Part shown: positions 34,843-49,800 of the stretch, in pieces
Numbering within the stretch: the first letter of the stretch is position 1
Layout of the letters: every line of letters starts with the position of its first letter
Assembly (NCBI GenBank): GCA_032622095.1
Contig: CP136069.1
Span: 81,738,958 to 81,802,957, forward strand
Direction: 5' to 3'
DNA from: Siphonodentalium dalli
Taxonomy: Eukaryota > Mollusca > Scaphopoda > Gadilida > Siphonodentaliidae
DNA: 64,000 bases
Notes under the pieces: generated by a model
Told to the model about the DNA's origin: nothing
Database searches by the model: none
What the model saw: only the letters and a program-made list of their open reading frames with translations
Made by a program: the position numbers and the translations under genes

Positions 34843-37800
34843 GTGAGTCTGATAACATTCACCCTATATACATTTAGTGGTTTACCACTTTACATTAATT
34901 AGAGCATTATTTGGTTTAACTATTGCTTTGAAATCTGTATACTAGTATTTTACTAAAGTACTGTATTGATAATTGCTATATTTTGCATTATTAACATCCC
35001 CTCTCCCACCTCCCCCACTTTTGTGATGTCTGTTTCTTTGAGAAGTATTCTTTTACTTGTTTTTACACTATCTGATGTCTTTTGAAATAAACATATTCTT
35101 GTGGAGATTATTGGACAAGATTTAGGCTTTATGAACTGAAGCATTCCTGCAGCTGATCTACATGTATGTGTGCCCACAATTTTAAGATTTTAAATTTTTT
35201 TTAAACTTGAGAAAGCATCTCTCAGCTGGCTGAGAATAATATAAAATATTTTAGTTGTTCTCATTCTACTGGCTGGAATCTTGAATACATTGTCTTCCTT
35301 TTTTTCTTGCATAAAATGCTTGATTAAAGGTACGGTTGGCCTTGGCGGTGGGTATCCTGTAAAAATATTTCAACCCGTCAAAAACCGCCACAAACAGAAA
35401 GAACATCAAAATGTAGACAGACTTTGTCGTATACAAATAATAAATATCGCATAAACAGTATGTTATTGTCATTTGTTTGACCATTGTTATGTAAACAAAA
35501 GCATAAAAAGTAACTTTTCTGGTGTTTGTTTATATTATGATGGTAAACATAAAGAGCGTTCTTTGTTGGTGAATTCCTGATATGGAACAAATAAAGAGCG
35601 TTTATGCCTTTTTTGTGTGATTAGCCAGTAGCATTGTGTTGTCTTCTGTAACACAATCAGTCTCTTGCTTAGGTAAAATATAGTAGGTCTTTATGATAAC
35701 ATGCTGTTAACGCGATAGTCATGGTATATATGAACGAAACTGTATGCATTTTAATGTTTTTCTGTTTACGGTGATTGGAACAAATATGAATATTTTCGAC
35801 AACTAAGGCCTCACGTGCCTTTAAGGATTATTATTTATTGTTATATTTGCATTCAAAAACATATTAAACAGAAAATTAGTTTTAATGTGCTTTACAATAG
35901 CAATACAAGTTTAAAACAAAGAGATAAAAACATAGGGAGAATAAAATGAGAATATGAGTTAAAGAGAAGCCAGGAAAACTTTAAATACTACCTAAACCAA
36001 TATAGTGGTACACAATTAAAAATAACCTATCCTGAATCTTGTTTCTATGATAAATTAGTGATTGAATAATACCTGTAAGTTGTGTGAATAATATCAAGCT
36101 ATTCCAGAAATTTATATTTACTGATTACATGTAGATGCATCTTAAAATATTTTGAAACAGATGTGTTTTTAACAACTTTTTGAAATGGTCAACAGAATGA
36201 CATAGCTTGATGTTGATTTGCAGTTTATTCCATAACGCGGTAGACACCTCCTGGAAACATAACATTCCATGCTTGGTACTTAGTTTGCCACTGATGGTAT
36301 TCAGATTTAGTCTGCTGGTATTCGACCTAGGATAACCTATGGATGTAGAGATTAAATATCCGTTCTCAATATTTAGTAGTTAGAGAACAGAATTTACCAA
36401 CAGAGGAGGATCAAGAAGGCTGGGTGTCATGGGCATGGTCGTTCGTACCCCAGATGGTTGCTGAGGATGAGTTAACTGGTGACGAGAATGAACACATTAA
36501 GAGCTATGCACATTCCATATTCTCTGTCGCTGTCTATATCAGCAAAGCTTCTATCGTCTTTAAGGTTGGTTCAATACTTTAGTTATTCAGTTTCTCCAGA
36601 CCTTCAATTTTGGAAAAACCATACCTGCTGTTTTCAGCACACGTTATTATATGCCCGTTAAAAAAAACCAATCATATGTAATCTGGTTGTCTGTCCATTC
36701 ATTCGTTAACATTTTTGGTTTCCGACTGATGACTCTAGTTTGGATTATTTGATCTGAACCAAAGCTGTTATGTGTGTTTTCCAGTTAAAAATGCAGGCCA
36801 GGTTCGAATAATGGTTCCGTTCAGTTATGTTTATACTTAGAATTTGCCCGATTTCATAACATTTCGGTTTCCGACCAATAACCCCAGTTTGTATTCTTTT
36901 ATCTGAATCAAAGTTGGTATGTGTGTTTCTCAGCCAAAAGTACAGGCTAAGTTCAAATATGTGTTTTGTCCAATTATTTTTACAGTTACGGCCCTTTTAA
37001 ATTCACATGATTTAATAACAATAAAACTAATGGGCTTATTTGGCCCTTCTTTAAACATTGTGCGCGCATCTTTCATAAACAGGAAACATGATGTACCATG
37101 TTTTTCTTGTGGACTAAACAAGGAGAAATTATGATAAAATTAAACTTTTTCCACCAAGTATAGTATCATATAATGTTATGAAACTTTAAACTGAATGTGA
37201 AAAAAATTTGGCACATTGAAAACTAATAAACTGCCATCTTCAATAGTAACACAGCTTTGTGGTCACATGCTCTGAGTCAAAATTGTTTTCCTTTGTAGAT
37301 TCACTATGTGTTTCACTCTTTGAATAGTAATCCCCATGTTCATGCACATTATCTTGAATGGTGGATGTTTGATAGGATTAAGGCCATGGCTAATTAAACT
37401 AATGTTTAGAATTATTCTGGATTCTGATAATTAAATGTGAAATGCCGTGATTATTCGTTACTTTTTTGAAGTTACTTATATAGAACAATGTAATTATGAT
37501 AACATAATTATTACCACCAATCTTTTTTGCATTGATTTTTTGCAAATGAAGCATGAATTTGTTTATGGAATCAGAGTCTAAGAGTGAATTATGTTCCTAA
37601 TTGAATTTTCAGTGGGGGCACTCTTTGTGACAATAGAATTGTGTATGCCGATAATTAATCAAATGTGTTATTTTTTTCTGCCAAAAAGGCAAATGTGGCC
37701 ATTGAAGCTAAACATAAAATTAACAAACCATGGCCTAACCCTTCTCCTTTTGTTTAAAATAATTTAGTTTGTTGATGCCTGTTCAATGAAAAACATGGCT

Positions 37801-40800
37801 GTCGGCAGCGATCTTGGATTTTATTTGAATTGCACCTTGTCGTGAGAATGTTATTTTTAATTTAGTTTTCAATTCATGATTCTTCTCAGATGACAGAGAA
37901 GGTAGCAAAGTCAGGCCGTCACAGACCACACAAGCTTATCTATAAACCCCTCCTGGTGCTGGACTCAGAAGGATTCAACTGTGAGTTTTATCTCAGTGGC
38001 GTGGCAGTCTACTCCGTTCAGCTCGGGATCAGCAAAGTTGACTTGTCATGCCTGGGTGACTGCGTGTGTGGAATCTCTGATTATCACATGCTTGGAGTAA
38101 GTAAAAAAATTATTTCGTTGATTTAACCCTTCCACGACTGGAGCTTCCTGAAATCCTGTGCCAATGTATTCCCCTATGTATTCTCCCTATGAGACTCGCA
38201 TATTAAGAGAATACATTGGCCTAACAATATTTACCTTGATCTTGTAAGCCAGTGCAGCCTCTTATATATGCAAGGCTTCATATGGGAGACTCACATATAT
38301 AAGAGAATGAACTGGTACAGGATATTTAATACTGCCCCAGTGCTGTTTCCGTCATGAACGGGTTAAAAACAAGCACAGAGCCACATTTCCCTTATCAGGA
38401 GTAGATCAAGAGTATTTTTTGATCCGGTAGTCTTAATTTAATTGGACCACCCAAAATAAGGCTTGCAGTGAATGATAAAATTACTTTAATACCACAAAGA
38501 TATGTTTGTTAATTTTGTACTTTCAACTTGCTCCATGGGCCTTTTGAACCCAGTTCTTTTTTTTATCTTTGAGTGAAAATAGGGAGAAAATATATATATA
38601 TATTTCCCATCAGTGGAGTTACAGTGGCTTAGATAGTGTCAAAGAAATTGTACTCTCAGGTGCCAAATAATTGTGATGGCCTAATAATAGTGATGGGTGG
38701 GGATTTAGGCTGAAATTGTGCTGACACTATTATTAGGCATCTTAGAGTACTAGTAGACAACATACACATGATTGATCTAATAATGAATTTAATAAGTACA
38801 ATGGAAACAAGACTGAACGTAAGTATAAAGATACTCAAGTTATAATTTCAAAAGTACAATTTCATCAAAATTCTTCACCATACATAATTTTTTGATATTA
38901 CTTTTTATTTGCAATTGTACAGACTTTAATAACAGTCTTCTAACATATATATCATCAACTAAATTAAAATAATGAATTTTCACTTCATCAATTTTACTTG
39001 TTTTCAGTACCAACCTCTTGTCAAAGGAGGAGAAGCAATCAAGGAGAAAGAAAAGCTTAGTTACTTGACAGAATCATTGTTCGACCCCGGAGGACGAGAA
39101 AACATAAGTGAGCATGCCATCTTCTTGCTGGAGGAGAGCACATACTACGAGAAGTATACAGAGCAGTTTGGACGACACAGATTCGGATTCTTCTGGATGG
39201 ATTATCTTTATACACTTGTTGGTGGTGAGGATGGACCACACCACAGTGAGTTTATACAACTAAGTAGTCATTTCTACTGGGCCACTATTAAAAATATCTG
39301 TTTGCAGTCGTCCTATCCACATATTTCTATGTGGGTAGTTAGGTAGAATTGTTTTTATACCCACGCAGCCTGTGGGTATTGCGATAAAGACAATAACATA
39401 TTCAGCAAGTCCTGCTTGGTCACAAATATTGCGCATTGAAACTAATTGCTGTAGCATGCATTTCTTAAATGAATATATGATAATAATAATAATAATAAAA
39501 ATGTCGTCATAAATTCTAAACTAACATCAGAAGTCTTTCAGATCACCTTTGTCAACGCATAGATAACTTTTCTACAAACACCTTTGTTTCGGCCAAATAT
39601 AATTTTGGCTACTTTTAAGAGAATTTGGCAAAAAATATTTTCATTTGGCAAAAATAAAATTTTGGCCAGTGGACCCTGTTAAGCACATGTTCGGGGACCA
39701 GCCTACTTGACTCAAATTGATTTATTTATTGACGGTAAATGGATTGTTATTAGGGAGATGTCACAAAGGCTGTAATTAAAAGCTTACTATTGGCATACAT
39801 ACATGACCCAATTAGTATTATAATGCAATTATTATATTATTATATTCACAATGCTGATACAATCAGTAAACAGACTATAATCAATTTATTTGCACTGATA
39901 TATATATATTTTTTTAACTTTAACTAACCTCGCAAGCCATCTTGTCAAGTGTGATTCTTAGAACAATTAGATCTGATTGATAATTTGTTTTCTACTATGA
40001 TTCCACAGAGGGTGAATTTGGTGATGCTAGCAAGCTGTGCGGGATAGCATCACTAAATTCACCCTCTGGGGACCTCATTCTACAAATGACAGACACACAT
40101 TTGAAGGCCCACTGTTTTATTCTGTTTTTGCAGGTCATCTTTCTACGAATTCTGGTGATCATGATAACGTCTTTCTGAAGGAGAAGTCTTTGACCAGGTT
40201 TTTGTTCAGTGATTTCCACATAAATCTTTCCTCGTCCACTGTACACAGAGTACAACAGTTCCTCCATTGTGCATACTCAGGGGAATATGAGCCTTATGCC
40301 AAAGAGAAATCAGGTGAGATATTAAAACAATTTAATCAGTGACTGGATTCTCCAATTCAGTTAAAAGGGTATACATTGTAATTGTCCCATTTGTAGGAAT
40401 GTTCACGATATGTAAGCAGGGTTCGCGCTGGCCCAAAATTCACAGGTGCCAACACTGTTGCCAATTGCATTATTTTTAGAGCCACTTTATACTTTCTGTT
40501 GCCACTTTTTTCCGATCAAATTGTTTGGTGCCACTTTTGAATTTGGTTTTCCAAAAAAACTAAAACAAGCAAATTACCTATTATATGTTTGGCTAATGTT
40601 TGTCAAATGGGAGTCAATAGCCGTACTCAGTGTTATAATCGAGTAGAAATTCGAAACCCATTCACACCAGCAATATAATAAATCGATCTGACATTATAAG
40701 CCACGAATCTATTATACGCTTTCAATTAGGACCCAATTAGCTATGTCGCGACCGGATATCAATGTGTGTTTTGTTTCCGACCGATTGACTGCAAGCTTTA

Positions 40801-43800
40801 TTACATGCCCGATGGCTATCAATTGCCAAAAAGCTAGGTGCCAATTTTTGTAGCCAATCGGGATTTTTTTGGAGCCATTTCATTTTGTTTATAGCAATTT
40901 GCTAAATTGGCCATAGGCAGCGCGAACCCTGTATGTAAGCAGATGATATAGTGACGAAAAGATAATACAAGTACACAAGGATTCCTATTCATTGGTGAGA
41001 AATGACAGTAAAAAGAAGATTAAAACATTAAATCAAATCCTGCTAATTTATACTTATGTATTGTTCTCTCATAAATAGGGTAAACACAAGGTGGGTAAAA
41101 CCAGATATATATTTTTAACCAACAAGTTCAATAGGCAGTTTTTATTCACTACAGCAAAATATTGTTTCCCACTGTCATTAATATCCCTTATCACATATTT
41201 AAACCAAGAATTATTGCATTGATAGTTAATACACACATCCATGGTTGTCAGTTATTAAATATTGGTTGACTTGGCCAAAATAAACTGAAGATGTTTTCCA
41301 AGCCCAGCCTTCATAATTGGCTACGGCAATCAGCATTGCCGAAGCAATTTGCTGAAGCAAACTGGGCCACGGCATACTGTTGCCGTAGCGGATTGCCGAA
41401 GCCAAACAATCTGAATTAAGAGGGCTGCAAGCCAACAAATAGTGTGTCTGTCATTTGCAGAATGAGGTCTGCAAAGGGTGAATTTAGTGATGCTATCCTG
41501 CACAGCGGGCTAGCATACCAAATTCACACTCTGGGGACCTAATTCTGCTTAGCCCTCATCTTCTGGGAAGTACTCTATTGTCTCAAATTAACATTGTTTG
41601 TAGTTACTTTTCCCCTTCTGGAAAGTTTCTATATCCCCTAATTTGCAGAAGATAAAATGCATAATCGAGGTGACTAATGGGTGAGTTTGGTTATGCTCGC
41701 CTGCAATGTGGGATAGCATCACTAAATTCATCCTCTGGGAATCTCATTCTGCAAATGGCAGACACTGTTTGCAGCCTTGAGTAGAAACAAAATCTGGTTT
41801 CTCATGTTCTCAGTTCCACAATATAAATGTATAAATGCAATCATTTTACATATTCAGAGGACTATGATCATGCAAGGCCTCATCCTACGGAAGAACAGAT
41901 CCAGTCTCTGGAAGAATTTGTGCCGACAAGGACAACTCACCTTACACTGATCAAGCCATCATGCTTACTCTACCTAGCGGAACATCATGAGCTGATCACC
42001 GACAAAACAAAGAAGCACAACACGAAGGTAGTATAACATTGGGGAGGTTTAGCAACTCTTTCTATACTAAATGGATTCTCACATTCAGTTTTAAAAGTAT
42101 ATATTTGAATGGTCTACTATTTATTTGGAGGGGTGTTCAGGTAATAAAAGCGGACGGCAGACAGAAAAACAGATAATACAAGAACAGAAGGATTCATATT
42201 CATTGGTGGGAAATGTTCAGATAATAAGTTTAACAAAAGGCCTATGGGTTAATAAAACTTGTTATGTCGTCCATCAAGCGTTATCACTACTATTATTAAC
42301 CTCTCCAAACTGAACCCCTTTCGGACTTACCTTTCTGTTCGGTTTAGAGACGTCTTCGGATTATAGAAAATTGCGCCTCAAGAAACTTGAAGCTGCCATT
42401 ACAAAGAGTGATCAATTTTAATAAACAACACAATAATAGAAATATTTTTATCACATGATTAGCACTATTTTCCGATGTAATATTCGAGCGTAATAGACAC
42501 GTGTAATATCGTCGCGTGCAATGGTGTCACGCTGCTCTTTGGGACAATGATCGCTGGCTGCAGTTAATTGTTGTTTTCGATAAAATTTTAGCGATTATAT
42601 GATCATGTGATAAAAAGTATCTCAAACTCGTTCTATTTTATACGTAATTTATCAACCTCGTCCACTAAATTCTATTTGAGCCTCGGTAAACCTCTGCTCA
42701 AATCGAATTTAGTGAACTCGGTTGATAAATTCCGTATAAAATAGTAACTCGTTTGAGATCCTCTATATATGAAACTAATGATGCAAATCTATAGAAATGT
42801 AATTTTTTTTAATGTAAAGACCAACTTTATGATGATCAATCTTGTCGCAGTTTTTAATTATGTCGCTGTTCAACGATTTGCCGATTCCATGTTTTTATCC
42901 AAGCTCTTTCTATGACAGCTTTTCAATGGCGAGGATTGTAGATCATTTTATAAACTAGTTTAAACTTTTATTTCCTTTACTAGTATATGCAGTTCATTGT
43001 TAAAAGAGTTAAAGCTTATTTAAACTTAAAGCTTTCTTCTGTGTTTTTGCACAGACGCATCTCACCTGATTCCCATTATGTCATGCCCCTTATCTATATC
43101 TATATTTGCGAATGTCTGTCTGTCTGTCTGTGTTCTATAGAAATTCACAGGGGACCATCTAGATGATGCCAAAGGGGTCTACTAGGAGTATCTTTTTACG
43201 AGAAAGATAATGGTCGGGGTTAAAATTTTCTAAAGTGACGCCGTTGTTGTCAGGGGCAGAAAAGGGGGAGGGGCAGAAACAAATTTGTCGGCGATTGCCA
43301 CGAAACTTATATATAATCATCGCCATACTATGAGGAATCTAATGGTGTGTTTTAAATATGGCAAAAGTAGCGTCGTTCGAGTCAGATTTGCACGAAAGGG
43401 GAGAGGGGCACCAAAATTGATAAAACTAATTTTAGCGCCGATTTCCACCAAATTGATATATATTCTTCTTCATGATACACGGAATCTAATTGTGCGATTT
43501 AACAACGCCAAATTGTTGTCGTTTGGATGAGAGATTGGGAGGGGGTGGGCACTAAATTTGATAATAATTGGTTTAGTCGCTGATTGCCACCACACTTATA
43601 CAAAAGCATCTCCATGGTATGAGGAGTCTAATGGTGTTGCTTATATCTGTCAAGTGTGGCCTCATTCGAGTCAGGGGTGTATTGAAAGGGACAGGGGCAC
43701 CAAAATTGATGCACAATTTTTTTGGCGCCAATTTCCACCAATTTGATACACGTTCTTATCCATGATACGAGGAGTCTGATCGTGTGATTTAAAGACGCCA

Positions 43801-46800
43801 TAGTGGTGCTGTTTAGGCGAGAGATGGGGAGGGAGGGATTGGCACCAAATTTGATAAAAAAAAACCATTGTTTAGTCGCCGATTATCACCAAACTTATAA
43901 ACGATCATCTCCATGATATCAGGAGTGTAATTGTGTGGTTTAAGGATGTCACAAGTGGTGCCATTCGAGTCAGTGGTGTATAGAGATGAGAGGGACATTA
44001 TATCTATATGTTTAGTGCCGATTTCCACCAGATTGATACATATTCTTCTCCGTGATACGAGGAATCTTATCGTTTGGTTTAGACACAACAAATTGGTGCC
44101 CTATGGGTGAGAGATATGGGGACCTTCAATTTGATACGAATTTGTATACTCGCCAATTTTCACCAATTTCATATATATGCATCTCTAATCTCTAATGAGT
44201 CTTAGTATGTGCAGCTTGAGTCCGAAATAGGGACGGGAGGGTCACCAAAAACTGATACAAAATATTTTTAGTACCAACTACCATCAAATTCAGACACGTT
44301 CTTCTCAAATGATACAAGAAATCAAATTGTGCTGTCTGTCTGTCTTTCTGTCTGTCTGTGTGTTCTATATATAACTTCACGCGGTACAATCGAAGAGGCA
44401 AAAGCTGATACAAATATATTTGGCACTAATTTCCAACAAATTCATACATGTTTTTATCTAATCATATACCATGAATTAAATCACATTTGGTGTCGTTTGC
44501 GTCACGGATGGCGAGCGGATATGCACTATCATAGATAAGATTGCTATTCGCCGATATCCACATATAAGTTATATATAGTCACACAGGCCATCTCCATATC
44601 ATTTTAAGGAGATTTTGGCGTTCACATTTCACAATCCCGACAAATGGTAACCCACTTATAAGTCACTTGAACAATTATATCTTCTTAATTGTTATATTTA
44701 TATGGGGATGGCAATCAGGACATTCACACAATGAGATAGCAAAAAGAGATACATAGAAGAAGCATTAAAGGTATATTTATCATTCTATTGAAGAGATACA
44801 TATATTCGTGCAAACTGAGAGACCTCGAATCGTCAGAGGATTGCATATATATTATAACAAAATTGAGTCTGTTTCATTCAATACAGTTTCCACAAAAAAA
44901 GTTACAATTTGTCAGGATATATGGAAGGCCTGTTCAAAAATAGTGGTCACAGTGTGCAGTCATATATAGTTTCTTCTGATATACAATAAAATGCAGTTAG
45001 TAGCACATGACTTTTCAGGATCCTCCCAATACTGACATCTGACAAGGGGTTTAGAACAGACTCATCGACTGACATAAACAACTCAAAATCTCGCTCTGTG
45101 TCTGGCAAATGTAGCTGATATGCACGCACAGCAACATTTCGTTGAAACTGAGAATATTTAGCCAATATATAGCACCATGAACAGAGGAGCACCTGGAAAT
45201 TTCTTTGAAACATCTGTATCGTCATGGAGATATGATAGCCAGGAATCCTCGAGATCTTAGTCCAACCCACTAGATTGATTGATACATCTCAATATGTAAA
45301 ACCCAATTGCGAACTAATGTCTTTATGATGTCCATGTATCATATTATAACGTATGACATATGACATATATGCAGTTGTAAATAAATAAATACTTCATTAT
45401 TGGTGGAACGGATTAATCACGATAAACAGAATGACAATTGACAAGGTGGGCCACTACTTATATTCCATGACTGTAATAATCATGTTTTGTGATGCTATTT
45501 GAATATACAATTTATGAGAAAACTTATCACACTTTGAACAAGAGTGTTCTCTATTCCCAACAAATATTCACAGCATACAGATGGTTTCACATCGCATTAA
45601 CCTGGGCAATGCCGGGTAACCCTGCTAGTATTCTATAAGAACACAAGAGTTTATTGTAAGAATTGAGTCTAAATTGTTTCAGTGCCTCCCTGATGAACTG
45701 ATTCATGGATGTTTTGATAAAGCATGATTTGCTGATTTTATTTTTCAGAAATCCAAATGCACATCTACTAAGTCTGCTCATCTGAAGTCTTTGCCGTCTC
45801 TGAATTTTTCTGGTGTTAGGTTTGATCTTCAGAGCTCTGGACCCATGTATCCCAGGAAACTCATTCGTTTGGTCAGCATAGTGGCCGGCCCATCATCAAA
45901 TCTGCTGAGTCATTGTCACTCACATACAAAATATAAGGTAAACTTAATATGTGGCATTTATTTAGTAGACTTGAGTATAGGAGACTTGTGGTTTGATGGG
46001 TGGGTGACTACACTTTGTTCTTATATTTGTTTTTAGTTGTTTTTTTATTTAGTTAATCTACATGGCTTTTAATGAGGATATCATATTTAACCCTTTCATG
46101 CCGGGAGCTGTGCTGGTGCAGTATTAAAGGTCCTGTGCCAGTGCATTCTCTTATATATATGAGTCTACCATAGGGAGCCTTGCATATATAAGAGAGAATG
46201 CAAGTCTTACAAGGTCAAGATAAATATTGATAGGCCGATGCATTCTGTTATATATGCGATGTTCGCCATGGAGACTCACATATATAAGAGAATTTATTGG
46301 CATGAGTTTTCGTAACAATTTAGGAAGCTACAGTCATGGAAGTGTTAATTTACCTGTTGATGAACTGTTAGTGGTGGAGAACTTAATTTGAAAGTTAAGG
46401 TGCTTCAATTAACTTTTAAGACTGACTTATTCATGCTTACTTTTAAAAGTTGAATTTTCATCAAAATGTATATAATAATTTAGAACAATATTGCAATAGT
46501 ATTTTGATGTTGATTTGCAAACTGTTGTATTACCTAATGTTCAATCTTACATTTCTCTACAGCTATTTGGTTTTCAAGCTGGTCTACAGAAGATTTCTGT
46601 TCTGGGCCAGTCAGAGCTCCTCATTCTGCTCCCACCAACCAGTGCTGCTATGTATATAAAGTCACTGATCATGCCTAAATACTGGTATGTCTTACACCAT
46701 GGCAGTCTTTGTAAACATACACTCAGATTCATACGGATACTGAGTCTATCGTATTCCATCTACTTTTTATTTCTTGGAAGTCATGAAGTATTCCCCCGAA

Positions 46801-49800
46801 TTACATCACATCACACTACATTAATCGTTTCGATTGGACCCCTTTATCTTGGTTCTACTAATATTGAGTTCTGATTGGCGCTATACTGACGTGATATCCC
46901 AGGGTTGGGAAATGATAACTCTGCAAAAGGTCATCAGACCCACTATTTTATATGCAGGTATGTAGTTTATCCAAGACTGGCACTATGAGCAAGCCTTGAA
47001 ATAGTGTCTGTCATCACCAAATTTACCCTCTGGAGGACCTCATTCTGCTTAGGTCTCATCTTCTGGGAAGTATCTATGGTATCAAATTAATATTGTTTTC
47101 AGTTACTTTTTCCCTTCTGGGATCTTTCTATATCCCCTAATGTGCAGAAGATAAGATGCATAATCAAGGTGACTAATGGGTGAACATCACCAATTTGAAC
47201 TGGGTAATTTCAATCTGATCCCAGGTCACCCATAGCAGTTGAGGCCTAAGCAGAATGAGATTCCCAGAGAGTGAATTTGGTGATGCTAGCCTGCCGTATT
47301 ATCATTTATATATGGTAGATATGCTTCGATTGACACGTCACAACATATTCATTGTATTCAAATGGAGATAAAGTGTTTGTGTGAGAATGTTTGATTGGTT
47401 ATCAGTTTATACATGTAGTGTGTCCCTTAGTCATTACCTGTTGCAATATTATTGAACTGGCGATATACCGTGAAGAAAATAATGTGGGCAGTGTAAAATG
47501 ATGTTGGTTTTCATACCGCGGTGTTGATGATTAATTTAAATACTGTACAGCACTATCTCTCAAGGGCGAAATTATCCCTTTCTGTACTAAATACTCATTA
47601 ACGAGTAGTTCCTCTAGGACATATAATAAATTCAACAAATGACCAAACTTATTTAATCTGAACATTTCCCACCTATTAATTTGAATCATCCTGCTCTTGT
47701 ATTATCTATTTTCTGTCTATCGTCTGCTTTTGATTACATGAACACCCCTCCAAATGAATAATAGACCGTTCCAATGTGTACTATTATATCTGAATGTGAG
47801 AATCGATTTAGTATAGAAAGGGTTATATATCGGGATGAATGAAGAACTTCTTTTTTATATTTTTGCATTCTGTCATGTTTTACATCATTTTGCAGTGCTC
47901 TGTGAAATAAGCACATATGCCTTTAAATAAAAATATAATCGCTTTATATATTATTCACTATTTTATCCATAGGAAAAATGTACACCTGACATGGTGGGAG
48001 AAGCAGTATGAATTACCACAGATCTTGGGGGTGTTCTCAAAACCCACTTTCCTGTTGATGATGGAAGTCATCAAGTCATGGATGGAACCAGAGTACATTC
48101 TACACAGTGTGGAAAACAGTAGCCTTCTGGACGACGTTTTCTCAAATATAGGTAAGTTTTGGAGCCGAGAACATAATAATTTTGTCTCTACTGTAGATCA
48201 CCTGAATCACAGGTGGCAAGCCTTGAAATAGTTTGTCTGTCATTTGCAGAATGAGGTCCCCAGAAAGTGAATTTAGTGATGCTACCTATAACGGTGGGCT
48301 GGCATCACCAAATTCACCCTCTGGGGACCTCATCTTCTGGGAAGTATCTCTTGTCTCAAAATAACATTGTTTTTAGTTACTTTTCCTTTCTGTACAGTTT
48401 CTATTTCCACTAATTTGCAGAAGGTAAAATGCATAATCGAGGTGACTGATTGGTGAACATCACCAACTTCGCTGGGGAACTTAAATCTGATCCCAGGTCT
48501 CCCTTATCAGTTGAGGCCTCAGCAGAATGAGGTTACCAGAGGGTGAAATTTTCCCGCCGTGCGGGATAATGTCACTAAATTCACCCTCTGGGGACCTCTG
48601 CAAATGACAGACACACTATTATAAGGCTTGATCACAGGACTTCACATATTTTTTGGGTAATTCAGAGTTCGTACTTTCAACTTCAAACTTAAAAAAAGTA
48701 CAGCAACTCAATGCTTATAAACTGATCTTGATCTACCGAGATCTCAATTAACTAATTGGATTCTCCCACTCAATTATAGAAGTATAAATGGGAATGATCT
48801 ATTATTCATTTGGAGGGGTGTTCAGGTAATAAATGCAGAAGGCAGACGAAAAGATAATACAAGTTCAGAATGATTTATAGTCATTGGTGGGAAATGTTTA
48901 GATAATAAGTTCAACTAACAACCTATGGACTAATTATCTGAACATTTCTAAATGGAACTACTCATGAATGAGTATTTAGTATTGAAAGGGTAAAATCAAC
49001 AAGGATTAACCCTTTCATGATGAGAGCTTCCTGAAGTGTTGAGAAAACCCTGTGCCAAAGCATTCTCTTATATATGCGAGTCGACCATAGGTCGCCTCGC
49101 TTATATAAGAGAATCCATTGGCCTAACAAAATTTATATTAATTATTTAAATTGTTAGAATGTAAGAAAAATTTTTAAAAAATGATAAAAGATTGTTAAAG
49201 AATGTAAGAAAAATTGATAAATAATGATAATTTTTTTTATGCCAATGCATTCTCTTATATATGCGAGTCAACCATAGGGTTTTTAATGTTGCGCCATTAT
49301 GAAATGGTTAACTGTATATTTATTATAAAAAATATATGTTGTAAAAAAGGTGATAATTACCTCTTGATTCTATTTGTGCTCTGGTCCCATGAAGGGAATT
49401 TTAGTGAGACTACACTTATTATTATGATATAGAACACATTAGGCAAAGAAAGGAGACTATTATGCATAAGTCACTAAGAAAGATTTCTAAAATGTCTCTT
49501 ATAACAAAACAAAATAAATTATACGACTAAAAAAGGGGTAGTAATGAAAGTAGAATGAAAATCTAATAATAATATATATTTATATGGAACATTTTTATTA
49601 TTTAAATTTATTTTCTTTGTCAGAGGGAAGAAGCCAGAAGGTGTATCCTGTGACTGAAGTGTGTGTATCAGGGCTGGCGGTCAAGTCATGCAAATCACCT
49701 TCTATTTATGCTACCTCAGGCTCCTTAACATCTGTCAGTGTTACTCTGTATAGAAGTTGTAAGTATCACCACTCCGGAGATATGCGGTATATTAATATAT

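Noticed and set aside
34843-34877. VPS13B exon 1 ending at its in-frame stop (311-residue protein)
   Set aside because: A consensus GTGAGT donor at 34843 and sixteen downstream in-phase exons with VPS13B similarity show that the gene continues.
36391-36403. Alternative acceptor for VPS13B exon 2 at 36390
   Set aside because: It would start the exon in the wrong phase after the exon 1 donor at 34843; the acceptor ending 36403 keeps the frame.
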